The position numbers and the translations under genes are program-made. From Candidatus Daviesbacteria bacterium (GTDB lineage: Bacteria; Patescibacteriota; Microgenomatia; Daviesbacterales; UBA10151), in contig JACQIX010000001.1 in the NCBI GenBank assembly GCA_016198275.1, positions 1 through 44,449 of the forward strand: a stretch of DNA of 44,449 bases, written 5' to 3'. Positions within the stretch are counted from its first letter, which is position 1, and each line of letters opens with the position of its first letter. Under the pieces are notes generated by a model. That model was given only the letters and a program-made list of their open reading frames with translations. It was not told the DNA's origin and searched no databases. Shown in pieces: positions 7,674 through 17,302 of this stretch.

Positions 7674-9455
7674 TTAATTACTAAGATTCATTTTTCTAAT
7701 GCGGATGTTTTTAGGAGTTACTTCTACAAGTTCTGATTCATCAATATATTCAATTGCATTTTCCAGGCTCATAATTTTTGGAGTATCAAAATGTTTAGAC
7801 GTTCCCTCGCCTGAAGAGCGGTGATTGGTTTGCTGCTTTTCTTTACAGACATTTATACTTATATCATCTCCCCGTGAATTGCTTCCGATGACTTGTCCTT
7901 TATAAACACTCATTCCCGGTCCTACAAACAAAGTTCCCCTATTTTGTGCGCCCACTAAAGCATATAATTTTGTAATCCCTCTTTGATGGGCTACTAATGA
8001 TCCCTGAGCCCTCTCAAATTTCCCATCCAAATCTTCTCTGTATTCATGGTAGGAGCTGCTTATAATACCTAAACCTTTAGTATCTGTAATAAATTGACTT
8101 CTGTAGCCAAAGAATTCTTTGGTAGCAATTAGGAAAAACAGATAAACAATATTATTTTCGGTATTCATATCAAGAAGCTCTGCGTGCCGAAGGCCCATAT
8201 TTTGCATAACTGTTCCTGATAATTCCTCCGGAACCTCAATTGCCACCTTTTCGAATGGAGTTAAGGTTTTTCCGTTTTGCAGCTTTTCTATAACCTGAGG
8301 TTTGCCTACTTGAAATTCATAACCTTCTCTTCGAAGCCTCTCAATTAAAATAGCCAGATGTAATTCTCCCCTGCCGGTGACAATTAGGTCACCTGAGGCG
8401 TCATCTTCTACTTTTAAAGCAACATCAGTTTCAGCTGCTTTGTATAATCTTTCTTTAATCTGCCTGGCAGTTTTAAACTCACCCTCTTGTCCTGCAAAAG
8501 GAGAAGTATTTACACCAAAATTTATCCTGACAGTTGAGTTTTCAATATCTAAAACCGGCAAAGGTTTAGGGTTGGTTGGATCGGCAATAGTTTCTCCTAT
8601 TGTAACATCCGGGATTCCGGATAAAGCGATAATATCGCCTGCAGTAGCTTCTAAAATTTCCACTCTATCTAATCCTTCAAAACCCATTAAAGAGGTCAAC
8701 TTGAATTTTTTTATTATGCCCTCCCTATTTATATGTGCAACTTCTTGCCCTGCTTTTAGGTAACCACAATAAATTCGCCCAGTTGCAATTCTTCCTTTAA
8801 AATTATCATAAATTGTCGAAGTAATTAAAACCTGTAAAGGTTTTTCTATATCAATGTCCGGAGCCGGAATATATTCTAAGATAGCCCTAAAAAGGGGGGA
8901 AATATCATCCATTTTGGAAAGATCAGGTTCTAAGCCTGCTTTTCCGTGTTTTCCAGAGGAATAAATAGTAGGAAAGTAGGCGGTTTCTTCATCTGCCCCA
9001 AGTTCTAAAAATAAATCAAAAGTCTTATTAATAACATAATCGATCCTTGTATCAGGCTTGTCTACTTTACTGATCACTACAATAATTTTATGCTTCATTT
9101 CTAAGGCCTTTTTTAAAACAAATCTGGTTTGTGGCATTGGCCCTTCCTTTGCGTCAATTAGAAGTAAAACACCATCAGCCATTTTCAAAACTCTTTCAAC
9201 TTCACCGCCAAAATCAGCATGTCCGGGGGTGTCTATAATATTAATTTTTGTTCCATTCCAATTGACAGAGGCATTTTTGGAAAAAATTGTGATTCCCCGT
9301 TCTTTTTCCAGGTCATTAGAGTCCATTATAAGTTCGGAATCTTGAGTGAACCGGCTACCAAGCCTGGTATTAGATTGACGAAGCAAGGCATCTACCAAAG
9401 TGGTTTTACCGTGATCAACGTGAGCAATAATAGCAACATTTCTTATGTTATTCAT
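7674..9455 (-). CDS. typA: Translational GTPase TypA/BipA
   Basis: [49 protein letters not shown]; TypA-type C-terminal domain. Confidence 0.96.
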   Translation of the reverse strand: MNNIRNVAIIAHVDHGKTTLVDALLRQSNTRLGSRFTQDSELIMDSNDLEKERGITIFSKNASVNWNGTKINIIDTPGHADFGGEVERVLKMADGVLLLIDAKEGPMPQTRFVLKKALEMKHKIIVVISKVDKPDTRIDYVINKTFDLFLELGADEETAYFPTIYSSGKHGKAGLEPDLSKMDDISPLFRAILEYIPAPDIDIEKPLQVLITSTIYDNFKGRIATGRIYCGYLKAGQEVAHINREGIIKKFKLTSLMGFEGLDRVEILEATAGDIIALSGIPDVTIGETIADPTNPKPLPVLDIENSTVRINFGVNTSPFAGQEGEFKTARQIKERLYKAAETDVALKVEDDASGDLIVTGRGELHLAILIERLRREGYEFQVGKPQVIEKLQNGKTLTPFEKVAIEVPEELSGTVMQNMGLRHAELLDMNTENNIVYLFFLIATKEFFGYRSQFITDTKGLGIISSSYHEYREDLDGKFERAQGSLVAHQRGITKLYALVGAQNRGTLFVGPGMSVYKGQVIGSNSRGDDISINVCKEKQQTNHRSSGEGTSKHFDTPKIMSLENAIEYIDESELVEVTPKNIRIRKMNLSN

Positions 9456-9550
9456 GTCTTAACAAGTAACGCATCATATCATTTTGAGCTTAAAATAACA
9501 ACCTTTTAGTACTTTTTCCAAGTTATTAGTTGGTATTGTCTTGCTGCCTA

Positions 9551-9583
9551 TGCAAAAAATCCGGTCTCTTAAAGAGACCGGAT
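9551..9583 (-). terminator. Intrinsic terminator downstream of the DUF378 gene
   Basis: ATCCGGTCTCTT-A-AAGAGACCGGAT (9559-9583), perfect stem, followed on the minus strand by a T run. Confidence 0.8.
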
Positions 9584-9605
9584 AAAAATTCCGAACCTTA
9601 AGTTG

Positions 9606-9800
9606 CTATTTAGAGCCTTTTGTTGCCATAACGTAAGCCATGTATGCTCCTGCTGTACCCACCACCATATAAACAACTTTGGTTAACATTGAACCTGCCC
9701 CAAAAACCATTTCTACAACATTTAGATTAACCAATCCTACCAATCCCCAATTAAGCGCTCCTACAACCAATACCCAACCCACCAGCTGTTTTATTGACAT
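9606..9800 (-). CDS. DUF378 family small membrane protein
   Basis: 64 aa; LVGWVLVVGALNWGLVGL and the following hydrophobic segment are typical. Confidence 0.85.
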   Translation of the reverse strand: MSIKQLVGWVLVVGALNWGLVGLVNLNVVEMVFGAGSMLTKVVYMVVGTAGAYMAYVMATKGSK

Positions 9801-9922
9801 ATTGTTATCACCTCCTTAAATTGTCCTAACTTTATTGTTGGCACATAACTGGTCCAGAGTCAAGATAGCCGAAATGGAGATATTTAGGGTATAATGGGTA
9901 AGAGTACACTCATGATTGGGGG

Positions 9923-10180
9923 GTGATATTTTTGGATAATCCAATAGGTAAAGTAGTTCATTATTACGATAAACTGGGAGTGGCAATAATTGATCTTGTG
10001 TCCGGTGGATTAAAGGTGGGCAGTGAAGTCAAGTTTAAAAGAGGAAATGAAGAATTCAGTCAAAAGATAGAGTTTTTGCAAATTGATCACCTATCTGTTG
10101 GTGAAGTTAAAAAGGGAGATTCTTTTGGAGTAAAAGTTAATCAACCCACTAAAGTAGGAACCGAAGTCTATCTGATTTAA
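9923..10180 (+). CDS. Stand-alone EF-Tu domain-2-like (translation-factor-like) protein
   Basis: 85 aa: IGKVVHYYDKLGVAIIDLVSGGLKVGSEVKFK...VGEVKKGDSFGVKVNQPTKVGTEVYLI. Confidence 0.7.
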   Translation: MIFLDNPIGKVVHYYDKLGVAIIDLVSGGLKVGSEVKFKRGNEEFSQKIEFLQIDHLSVGEVKKGDSFGVKVNQPTKVGTEVYLI

Positions 10181-10218
10181 GATTTACGGCATAAAGAATC
10201 TAAGAATTTAGTTAATAT

Positions 10219-10292
10219 TGCGGGATCGTCTAATGGTAGGACGACAGACTTTGGATCTGTCTATCATGGTTCGAATCCATGTCCCGCAGCCA
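10219..10292 (+). tRNA. tRNA-Gln(TTG), with encoded CCA
   Basis: Acceptor TGCGGGA/TCCCGCA, anticodon arm ACAGA-CTTTGGA-TCTGT, discriminator G followed by CCA. Confidence 0.93.
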
Positions 10293-11303
10293 ACTAAGAT
10301 CGGTGGGTACTAAATTGTTCTTTTGGAGCATAAAGAGGCGCTTTTCGTCTAGTCCGAGTGGATTAATCTGTTTTCTATACTCCGGAGTAAAAGCAAAGTA
10401 CTCTTTTTTCAGTTTCAGAGCCAAAATCTTATCTTTTAACAGGAAGTTCGAGCCAAGTTTAGAGAAAATATAGCGTTTCATTGGATCTTCTCCAAATTCA
10501 AAGTGTAGTCGAGCATAATAAGCGAAGTTAAATGTTTCATCCATTAGCTCGACCCATTCGTCTGCCTGCCTATTTGTTTCAGTGAGTAGCTCCTCTAATC
10601 TTCTAATCTCTTTTTCAATCCGCCTCTTTTCCCCATCAAACAATTCATCATCAATCTGTTTTCTAATCCTAAGCCTGGTTAGATTTCTCATTTCTTCTCT
10701 TGTATCTTCAATTTGCTGATGAATGTTTTTATAAGAGAGTTGTTCTACTTTTGCTTCGTGTTCATTAACATAATCCAGGTACTTTAAAGCCCAATCTTTA
10801 AATTCTTCTGGAATGGTAATTTTTGATAAATATTGATCAATTTGTTCTTCAATATCTTTATCTCTGATATATGGTTGGCTGCACTTAATTTTAGGATTCT
10901 TTTTAGTGCAGCGGTAGTAGGTATATACGGCTGTATTTTTAGTCTTGGGATAATATTTAGTCTTTGTTTCAGCTGTAATCATTGATCCGCATTCACCACA
11001 GCGAATTATGGTGGTTAAGGGAAATGAGTGTACTTGCTGTCTGGGTTTTCCTTCTTGACCAAGTACAATTTGTAATTTATCAAATTCTTCTACAGTTAGC
11101 ATTTTCGGGTGTTTGCCTTGATATTCCTTCCCATCGTATTGGATGATCCCTCAATAAAAAGAATTAGTTAAAAGATGATAAATTGAGGAACGAGATAATG
11201 GTTGACCGCCTCTTTTTTTAAACATGAGGCTTTTATATCCCCATTCGTTATTAAGTTTATTCAATGCCTCTAAAACTGTTAGACGACTGAAAACCGCAGC
11301 GAG

Positions 11304-11811
11304 CCCCGCACTCTCAGTGCGGGGGTGAATGCGGTAGGCACAAAACTGGTAGGGTAAAATGTAGTGGTATGGATCTTCTAAAATCCAGCCATTCAGTCAC
11401 AGAAATTGTATATCATTTCACCTTCATACCTAAATACCGAAGAAGAAGGTTGGTAGGTAATTTAAAACAGACTCTGTTGGGGATGATTAAGTTTTGTGCC
11501 CAAGTGAATGAATGGAAGATATTGGAACTTAACATCCAGCCAGATCATGTGCATCTGCTCATCCAAACCAAAGGTAATGACTGCCCATCAGAGATCATGC
11601 AACTAATCAAGGGAGGAACATCAAAAAAACTCAGGGAAATGTATCCAGGGTTGGTGGAGAATACCTTTGCCAAATCATTCTGGGCAGATGAGTATTACTG
11701 TGGAACTGTGGGAAAAAGAGACCTGGAACAGGTTTCAAAGTATGTCAGGGACCAGGACAAACATTATGTGAAGGAACCAGGGTGAAGAACCCGCGGGCTC
11801 TCAGCCCGCGG
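11304..11811 (+). mobile_element. IS200/IS605-type element with terminal hairpins
   Basis: Hairpins CCCCGCACT-CTC-AGTGCGGGG (11304-11324) and CCGCGGGCT-CTC-AGCCCGCGG (11791-11811) flank a Y1 transposase ORF. Confidence 0.85.
11369..11785 (+). CDS. tnpA: IS200/IS605-family Y1 transposase TnpA
   Basis: IVYHFTFIPKYRRR, QPDHVHLLIQ (HUH motif), FWADEYYCGTVG. Confidence 0.93.
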   Translation: MDLLKSSHSVTEIVYHFTFIPKYRRRRLVGNLKQTLLGMIKFCAQVNEWKILELNIQPDHVHLLIQTKGNDCPSEIMQLIKGGTSKKLREMYPGLVENTFAKSFWADEYYCGTVGKRDLEQVSKYVRDQDKHYVKEPG

Positions 11812-12084
11812 AGTGATCCGTTGCAGCTACTTCTCTAAAAGCTCTTTGAAGTATTGGGAAGCGTTTAGGATCAGCAATAATGGTTTTATCTTCTTTGTTA
11901 TTTAAATATCCAGCCGGAGCCATGTTTGGTCTCCATCCATCCTCTAGCTTCATTCTGTTGCCTCGTTTGACATTCACGGATAGCTGATCTACATAGTATT
12001 TAGATTGCCCAAACTGGATATTTAACATCCACTTACCTTGAGGAGTATTTTCAAAAGTGTAGGTAGGAAATACTAAATCTTTTT

Positions 12085-12272
12085 CAACTCCCTGCTTAAA
12101 GTTGTATCTGACCTGCCTAACAGCCTGCCGATTTCTCTTAAAGATTTTCCTTGTTCATTTAAACAAAAAAGTTGTTCTCTTTCTTCCAAGCTTAAGTGCT
12201 TGTATTTAGTCAAACTAATACACCTCCTTCAGGTACTAGATTTTACCTGAAGTGCTGCACTTCGTTTTAGAA
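12085..12272 (-). mobile_element. Truncated IS30-like remnant (transposase 5' end plus one terminal repeat)
   Basis: Minus-strand frame TKYKHLSLEEREQLFCLNEQGKSLREIGRLLGRSDTTLSREL resembles the intact IS30 N-terminus; terminal TGCTGCACTTCGTTTTAGAA is shared with the intact copy. Confidence 0.8.
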
Positions 12273-12410
12273 CTTATCAGTCTGACCATATTTTATGTTC
12301 CAAAAGAACAATTTGGTGCCTACGCAAATAGTGGGGTATAATTTGGTTGGAAAGTAGTCCGAATGTGATCCCAGATGGCCAACATAGAAAGATTAAATTG
12401 TTATAACAGT

Positions 12411-13154
12411 CTAATCAAGAGTGTATTTGGTAAAAGGGATTAGACTGGCTCTTTTTCGGCTAAATACCGTTCCAATAGTCCCAAGCAATTCAATTCTTGC
12501 GTATTCTATTACAGCTGCTTTAGGCGTATGTACCGGAATTATTTGCAATATACTACTCTCAGGAATACTATCTTGGTATTTGCCCAAAATATGCATGACA
12601 CGCATTAAATGTGCTGGGTGAGAAATCATGGCAATTCTTCTTGGGGGACTTCCATCAGGACGGAGTGGAAATTGTAACCCTTCTGTTTGATCCTCTGTAT
12701 GAATAATCGGTTTCCTTTCACCTAGTCTGTTAGTAAATTCCTCATACATTACCAGCTTGCTATCAGGTATTTTAAAAAGGCCTGCCTGTTTAAGTACTCC
12801 AAAAGTGTGTCGGATATGGGCATTTTGCCAGTTTGTGGATGTATACATTAAAAATGGCCCGAAGTTTTCATATTCTTGAGAAGTTAGATTCCTCGATGCT
12901 TTTTTAACTCCGGTTTGGTCCTCCATTCTTTTAGCAGCGATCGTACCAATTAATGCATAAGCAAATCTGATTTTGGCCCGGTCCATTTTCCTAGACCAAG
13001 GATATTTATGATACTGGAAATCTTCCAAATCAGTTTTACCCGGCTCAAGCAGATTGTAACTGTAAGGCCCAGGACCGGAATAAACATAGACTACATCTGT
13101 ATCTGAATTGATTGGAGGTCTGTTATAGGTTGCTGACTCGAATGTCTGAATCAT
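12411..13154 (-). CDS. Hypothetical protein, possibly DUF218/YdcF-like
   Basis: AMISHPAHLMRVMHILGKY resembles the DUF218 'H..R' region; otherwise unrecognised. Lies between two IS30 ends. Confidence 0.4.
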   Translation of the reverse strand: MIQTFESATYNRPPINSDTDVVYVYSGPGPYSYNLLEPGKTDLEDFQYHKYPWSRKMDRAKIRFAYALIGTIAAKRMEDQTGVKKASRNLTSQEYENFGPFLMYTSTNWQNAHIRHTFGVLKQAGLFKIPDSKLVMYEEFTNRLGERKPIIHTEDQTEGLQFPLRPDGSPPRRIAMISHPAHLMRVMHILGKYQDSIPESSILQIIPVHTPKAAVIEYARIELLGTIGTVFSRKRASLIPFTKYTLD

Positions 13155-13161
13155 TCCTTAA

Positions 13162-14250
13162 TTCTAGGTGGAAGTGCAGCAGTTAATCAGGTAAGTACCT
13201 CCATCATTCTCTCATATGGTGTCAAAAATCCCAAACATTTCCTGGGTGTTGAATTTAATCTGTACTCCAACTCTTTAATCTGATTCTTTGTTAGATTATC
13301 CAGACTGACCCCTTTGGGAATATACCTTCTAATCCTACCATTGGTATTTTCAACAGTCCCTTTCTCCCAGGATGCATACGAGTGACAGAAGAACACAGCT
13401 ATTCCTAACTTGTGGGCAATCTCCTGATGGTTGGTATTTTCTGCTCCATTGTCAGTTGTCAAAGTACCTCTGGCAATATCCGGAAACTCTGTTAATCTTT
13501 TGATTAAACTCTTGGCTTTTGAATCAGCAGATCTACTGGTAAGGGAAAGTAATGTTAACCTGGTTAACCTCTCCACAGTCACAGACAGGGCAGTTTTGTC
13601 TGTTTGTTTGCCAATGACATTATCTGTTTCCCAATGACCAACCTCAGTCCTTAAACTAACTATCTCTGGCCTTTGCTCGATTGAGACAGCATTAGGTATT
13701 TTTGAGGCTCTCTGGACTCTTCTGCCTCCCTTTTTCATCCGAGTCTTCCTGGCATGAGGCAACAACTTCCACAACTTGTATTTTCTACCCTGTTTGGAGT
13801 AGATATACTGGTAAACTGCCTCTGTGCAGATACTTTTACCAGGATGGAGTTTTGGTAACCTACCCGAGATTTGTTCCGGAGTCCAATGAAAAGGCTTCCT
13901 TAAATGTTCCCGAACATATAACCAAATTAAGGTTTCTTTTAGAGGGGCTTTTGTCCTTTGTTTAATTCCTCTTTTTAAAGCTTTTGCATGAGCCTTGCAG
14001 GGAACATACCTAAAAATCAGATACTCATTTGACCTTTTACCTAGTCCTGTTTTGTTTCTTTTTAACTCTCTGCCAATGGTGACATCTGATCTGCCTAAAA
14101 TCCTACCAATCTCCCTTTTAGATATTCCTTGAGATTTTAAAGCATATAGCTTTTCTCTTTCTTCCAAGCTTAAGTGCTTGTATTTACCCAAACTAATACA
14201 CCTCCTTCAGGTACAATATTTTACCTGAAGTGCTGCACTTCGTTTTAGAA
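13162..14250 (-). mobile_element. IS30-like insertion sequence
   Basis: Inverted ends TTCTAggtgGAAGTGCAGCA (13162-13181) and TGCTGCACTTCgtttTAGAA (14231-14250); CTTAA occurs directly outside both ends (13157-13161, 14251-14255). Confidence 0.8.
13187..14191 (-). CDS. IS30-family transposase
   Basis: MGKYKHLSLEEREKLYALKSQGISKREIGRILGRSDVTIGREL; DDE core HWETDNVIG, TTDNGAENTNH, WEKGTVENTNGRIRRYIPKG. Confidence 0.95.
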   Translation of the reverse strand: MGKYKHLSLEEREKLYALKSQGISKREIGRILGRSDVTIGRELKRNKTGLGKRSNEYLIFRYVPCKAHAKALKRGIKQRTKAPLKETLIWLYVREHLRKPFHWTPEQISGRLPKLHPGKSICTEAVYQYIYSKQGRKYKLWKLLPHARKTRMKKGGRRVQRASKIPNAVSIEQRPEIVSLRTEVGHWETDNVIGKQTDKTALSVTVERLTRLTLLSLTSRSADSKAKSLIKRLTEFPDIARGTLTTDNGAENTNHQEIAHKLGIAVFFCHSYASWEKGTVENTNGRIRRYIPKGVSLDNLTKNQIKELEYRLNSTPRKCLGFLTPYERMMEVLT

Positions 14251-14267
14251 CTTAAGTATGGTTCAAT

Positions 14268-14612
14268 ATGAATACACCAGAAGAACCGAAATTCGATCCG
14301 CGTTTCCCGCCAGGGCTTGGTAGTTGGAGAAAACCAGTCGACGCGTCCGACCAAGGTTTAGCCATTACCGAGCAGCAGCCGTTTGGTGGTGGGCTCAATA
14401 AGCCTGAGCCTCAGCCGCCTCGAGACATCGGGGCTTGCGAACAACACAATCCTGCTGGCGACACAGATGTATCCGAATCTGAGACCGCAAAGGAGACGGC
14501 ACGCAAACTGTGCGAAACGGAACCTGTTGAGAACACTCTGTCTCACACGTCCCGCAGTCCCGTCAAACCCGACTTTCCAGCTCCACCTCAATTCGCAAAC
14601 GTTCTTTACTGA
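14268..14612 (+). CDS. Hypothetical Pro-rich ORF in GC-richer island
   Basis: 114-aa ORF; composition differs from the surroundings; no recognised family. Confidence 0.3.
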   Translation: MNTPEEPKFDPRFPPGLGSWRKPVDASDQGLAITEQQPFGGGLNKPEPQPPRDIGACEQHNPAGDTDVSESETAKETARKLCETEPVENTLSHTSRSPVKPDFPAPPQFANVLY

Positions 14613-14735
14613 GACTTAGTCTTCCACAGGCGATGGCAGATGAAAGAAGCGGATACCCCAATTGCCGTATGCGCAATAGCCTGGGTATTGATAGGAAACC
14701 AAGTTAGTCCCTACATAAATGAAGACGCCAAGGAA

Positions 14736-15758
14736 TTAGTCGCAGGAGGTTATGCCCGGCCAGCCAAGGATTGAACCGAGTTTCAATAAGCAGCCGGCTT
14801 CACATATTTCTAATGTAGCAGACGATGAATAAGATGCCCCTAAAAACGAGCCCCGAACGATGCGCCGCATCTCGTCGTCATTAATTTCACCCAGCGGAGT
14901 TAAATCTATTTGCGCGGCATTAGGCACAGCGATTATCTTCCGTCCTTTGAAGGGGCATACACACTGCCTGCCTACTAACGGCCCGCTCCTCAGCACTTCC
15001 AGATGGGCCAGGTGCCGCCACCACTTTGGAAATGATCCCTCTTTGTTAGACAGGAAATAGCTAGGCAGGTCTTTCATTACCTTAACATAATGGTCCTCCG
15101 CATATTTGATCAAACCATAGTCAACGAAAACCACAGGCTCGCCTGACTGATCTCGCAAGAACCGAAAAAGGGAACGAATCGGCAGTTGAAAACGGCCTTC
15201 ACGATCGGCCGCTTCATTCTTAGTGTATATGTAATCAGCTTGCCAACGCATATAGGAGTAAAGGTTCTCAGGTTTGGAAAACATGCTCGCCCCTAGCGAC
15301 GCCAGCGACCAATGCAGAATACGGTTCCAATTTAATGGCTCTTCTAACACACTGGGTAGGTCTCCTAGCATCATGTTTTCAATGGAAGCAATCACCTGTC
15401 GCGCCTTTGCCATATTTCGCTTGATTTCGTCTTCCAAGCTTTGCTCAGGGATATGGAATCTCAGGTGGGCGAGACAACCATACCGCGCTATCTTCTCAAA
15501 TGGATGCACGGCCTCTTCTACGAAGGAGCCATCATCGGAGAGACAACTGACATCAGTGAGGCAGCTCAGTACTAAAGCCTGCCTCTCTATTGCGTCAGGA
15601 ATGTTCGCAAGACTGCGAAGTGGCTCTTGTAAGCCCGAAGGGATTTCATCCCTGAGAATACTGTCGGCGTCTAAGGGCAGATTTCGTGGCTCAATTCCTA
15701 TATCTCTCGAAGACTCCATCTCGGCTAGGTGGCAATTTGTGTAATAACAGGAATCCAT
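14736..15758 (-). CDS. Hypothetical protein in compositionally foreign island
   Basis: 340-aa uninterrupted ORF with higher-GC codon choice than its neighbours; no recognised domain. Confidence 0.55.
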   Translation of the reverse strand: MDSCYYTNCHLAEMESSRDIGIEPRNLPLDADSILRDEIPSGLQEPLRSLANIPDAIERQALVLSCLTDVSCLSDDGSFVEEAVHPFEKIARYGCLAHLRFHIPEQSLEDEIKRNMAKARQVIASIENMMLGDLPSVLEEPLNWNRILHWSLASLGASMFSKPENLYSYMRWQADYIYTKNEAADREGRFQLPIRSLFRFLRDQSGEPVVFVDYGLIKYAEDHYVKVMKDLPSYFLSNKEGSFPKWWRHLAHLEVLRSGPLVGRQCVCPFKGRKIIAVPNAAQIDLTPLGEINDDEMRRIVRGSFLGASYSSSATLEICEAGCLLKLGSILGWPGITSCD

Positions 15759-15774
15759 GTTTGCTCCAAGGAAG

Positions 15775-16482
15775 TTAAAAATTTACCTTAATTCTGGCAG
15801 ATTGGATGTAAAGATTAGTCCCTTGAGAGCTTTTGACTTGTAATTTATAGGTTTTAGCCCCTGCTGGTATGGTAAAAGGTGCGGATGTTTTTAAACTAAA
15901 TGCAATTGAGGTGGTATCTAATTGCGATGAAGTGGCGGATGAATCTGTCACATTATAAAGCCTGATTGAAGCTGTGCCTGCAGCTTCTACCATCCTGAAT
16001 GTTGCCTCCAAAACCATACCTTTATACCCGGGATAATTGGCTGTATCCAGCGAAATTTCATATTCGTTCGTTGAATACCAGTCTTTATCTCCCCAAGGTC
16101 CGCCTCCCCCGCCCAAGGGGATATAAACCGAGGCTTGTGATGCGGAAACAGGGGTGGCTTTTTCCAAAGCAGAAACTCTGGCTTTAAGATCAATCAAGGC
16201 AGCTTCTATTTCTGTCAACCTATAAACATCTGAGGTTTGTAAGTTGGAACTTTTTAGGCTGTTTACTTGTGGTACTAATTTGTTGATGGTCTCTTCCAAG
16301 CTTTTAACCCGCTCATCAACACTGGCATTTGGTAAAGTATCAGGCACTTCCACTAATTCTTCCTGATCCGAACTTACTTGCTTAGTGGAACTCAAGTTTT
16401 GTTTATTTTGCAGATAGCGCCAGTACCCTAAGGCAGAAATAATTAAAATAGGTATTAAAATAAAAGGCAGCAGTCTGATCAC
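15775..16482 (-). CDS. Membrane-anchored surface protein: signal anchor, coiled coil, beta-sandwich-like C-terminus
   Basis: N-terminal hydrophobic segment, heptad-like VKSLEETINKLVPQVNSL, C-terminal IPAGAKTYKLQVKSSQGTNLYIQSARIKVNF. Confidence 0.55.
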   Translation of the reverse strand: MIRLLPFILIPILIISALGYWRYLQNKQNLSSTKQVSSDQEELVEVPDTLPNASVDERVKSLEETINKLVPQVNSLKSSNLQTSDVYRLTEIEAALIDLKARVSALEKATPVSASQASVYIPLGGGGGPWGDKDWYSTNEYEISLDTANYPGYKGMVLEATFRMVEAAGTASIRLYNVTDSSATSSQLDTTSIAFSLKTSAPFTIPAGAKTYKLQVKSSQGTNLYIQSARIKVNF

Positions 16483-16573
16483 AACTTAGATCATACAACT
16501 TTTTGGCAATTTTTGTAATTGTGATAATATACTCCATAATTCCCCGTAATTAATTTGATTTTAGGCTTATAAT

Positions 16574-17284
16574 ATGTTATACTTCTATCCTATAATGCGC
16601 AGCATTAAGAATATAATGTATAATATTCCTAGGCCTATACAATTTTTGGCTGTAATTCCTTTGACTTTTGGTTCCTTGCTTGGACCACTGGATAACCAAA
16701 ATCTGTCTAACTCAGAAAATTTACTTGCCTATCAGGAAATGTCTTTGGATAATAGATATGCTGATAAATTTGTTAATGAGGTATTTAAAAAAAATATCTT
16801 ACTTAATCTTGCCTACTTGAATGGTCAAGTCACTGGAGCCAAAGATATTAACTGGGATCAAATTTCCAAACCTTTTAAATATGAATTTAAGCTTGCTCCT
16901 AATTCCACTTTTGCTTTCCATGATTCGGTGGCAGACAAATATAAAGATAGTTTGGTTAAAACCACTAATGCTCATTTTAATGCCGCCGAAGGGTTTAGAA
17001 CTGACGGCTACCTTTTTGGAGATGGGGTTTGTCATTTAGCTTCACTACTTTATTGGGTAGCAAAGGGGGCTAATTTGGAAACTAAAGCACCTACTAACCA
17101 TGATTTTGCCAATATCCCTGATATTCCCAGAGAATATGGTGTTTCTATTTATAGCAATCCTTATTCTAAAACCTCAAATGCCCAGCAAAATTTGTATATT
17201 ACCAATAATAAAAATAAACCAGTTGCCTTTAAATTTGAATACCAGGATAATAAAATTAAAGTATCTATAGTAGAATTAGAGTAG
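16574..17284 (+). CDS. VanW-like protein
   Basis: GDGVCHLASLLYWVAKGANLE... and the following HDFANIPDIPREYGVSIY resemble the VanW core; N-terminal hydrophobic segment. Confidence 0.65.
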   Translation: MLYFYPIMRSIKNIMYNIPRPIQFLAVIPLTFGSLLGPLDNQNLSNSENLLAYQEMSLDNRYADKFVNEVFKKNILLNLAYLNGQVTGAKDINWDQISKPFKYEFKLAPNSTFAFHDSVADKYKDSLVKTTNAHFNAAEGFRTDGYLFGDGVCHLASLLYWVAKGANLETKAPTNHDFANIPDIPREYGVSIYSNPYSKTSNAQQNLYITNNKNKPVAFKFEYQDNKIKVSIVELE

Positions 17285-17302
17285 CTCATGTAATATGGAA
17301 GA

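Larger units (their letters stand above)
10230..12070 (-). pseudogene. Serine recombinase remnant (recombinase plus zinc-ribbon domains), broken by an IS200-like insertion and an in-frame TGA; catalytic N-terminus missing
   Basis: N-terminal piece FENTPQGKWMLNIQFGQSKYYVDQLSVNVKRGNRMKLEDGWRPNMAPAGYLNNKEDKTIIADPKRFPILQRAFREVAATD; after the IS, VLEALNKLNNEWGYKSL...IYHLLTNSFY*GIIQYDGKEYQGKHPKMLTVEEFDKLQ, then zinc ribbon (CGECGSMI...YRCTKKNPKIKC). Confidence 0.85.

Noticed and set aside
11150-11170. TGA within the recombinase frame as possible stop-codon reassignment (TGA=Gly/Trp)
   Set aside because: TGA is used as a normal terminator by other genes here (tnpA, rplK, the 26722-27591 gene), and the recombinase is disrupted elsewhere too.
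14330-14360. GTCGACGCGTCCG resembling a cloning-adaptor SalI/MluI string
   Set aside because: Differs from the common adaptor and lies within a continuous ORF in an island of similar composition; kept only as a reason to check the assembly.
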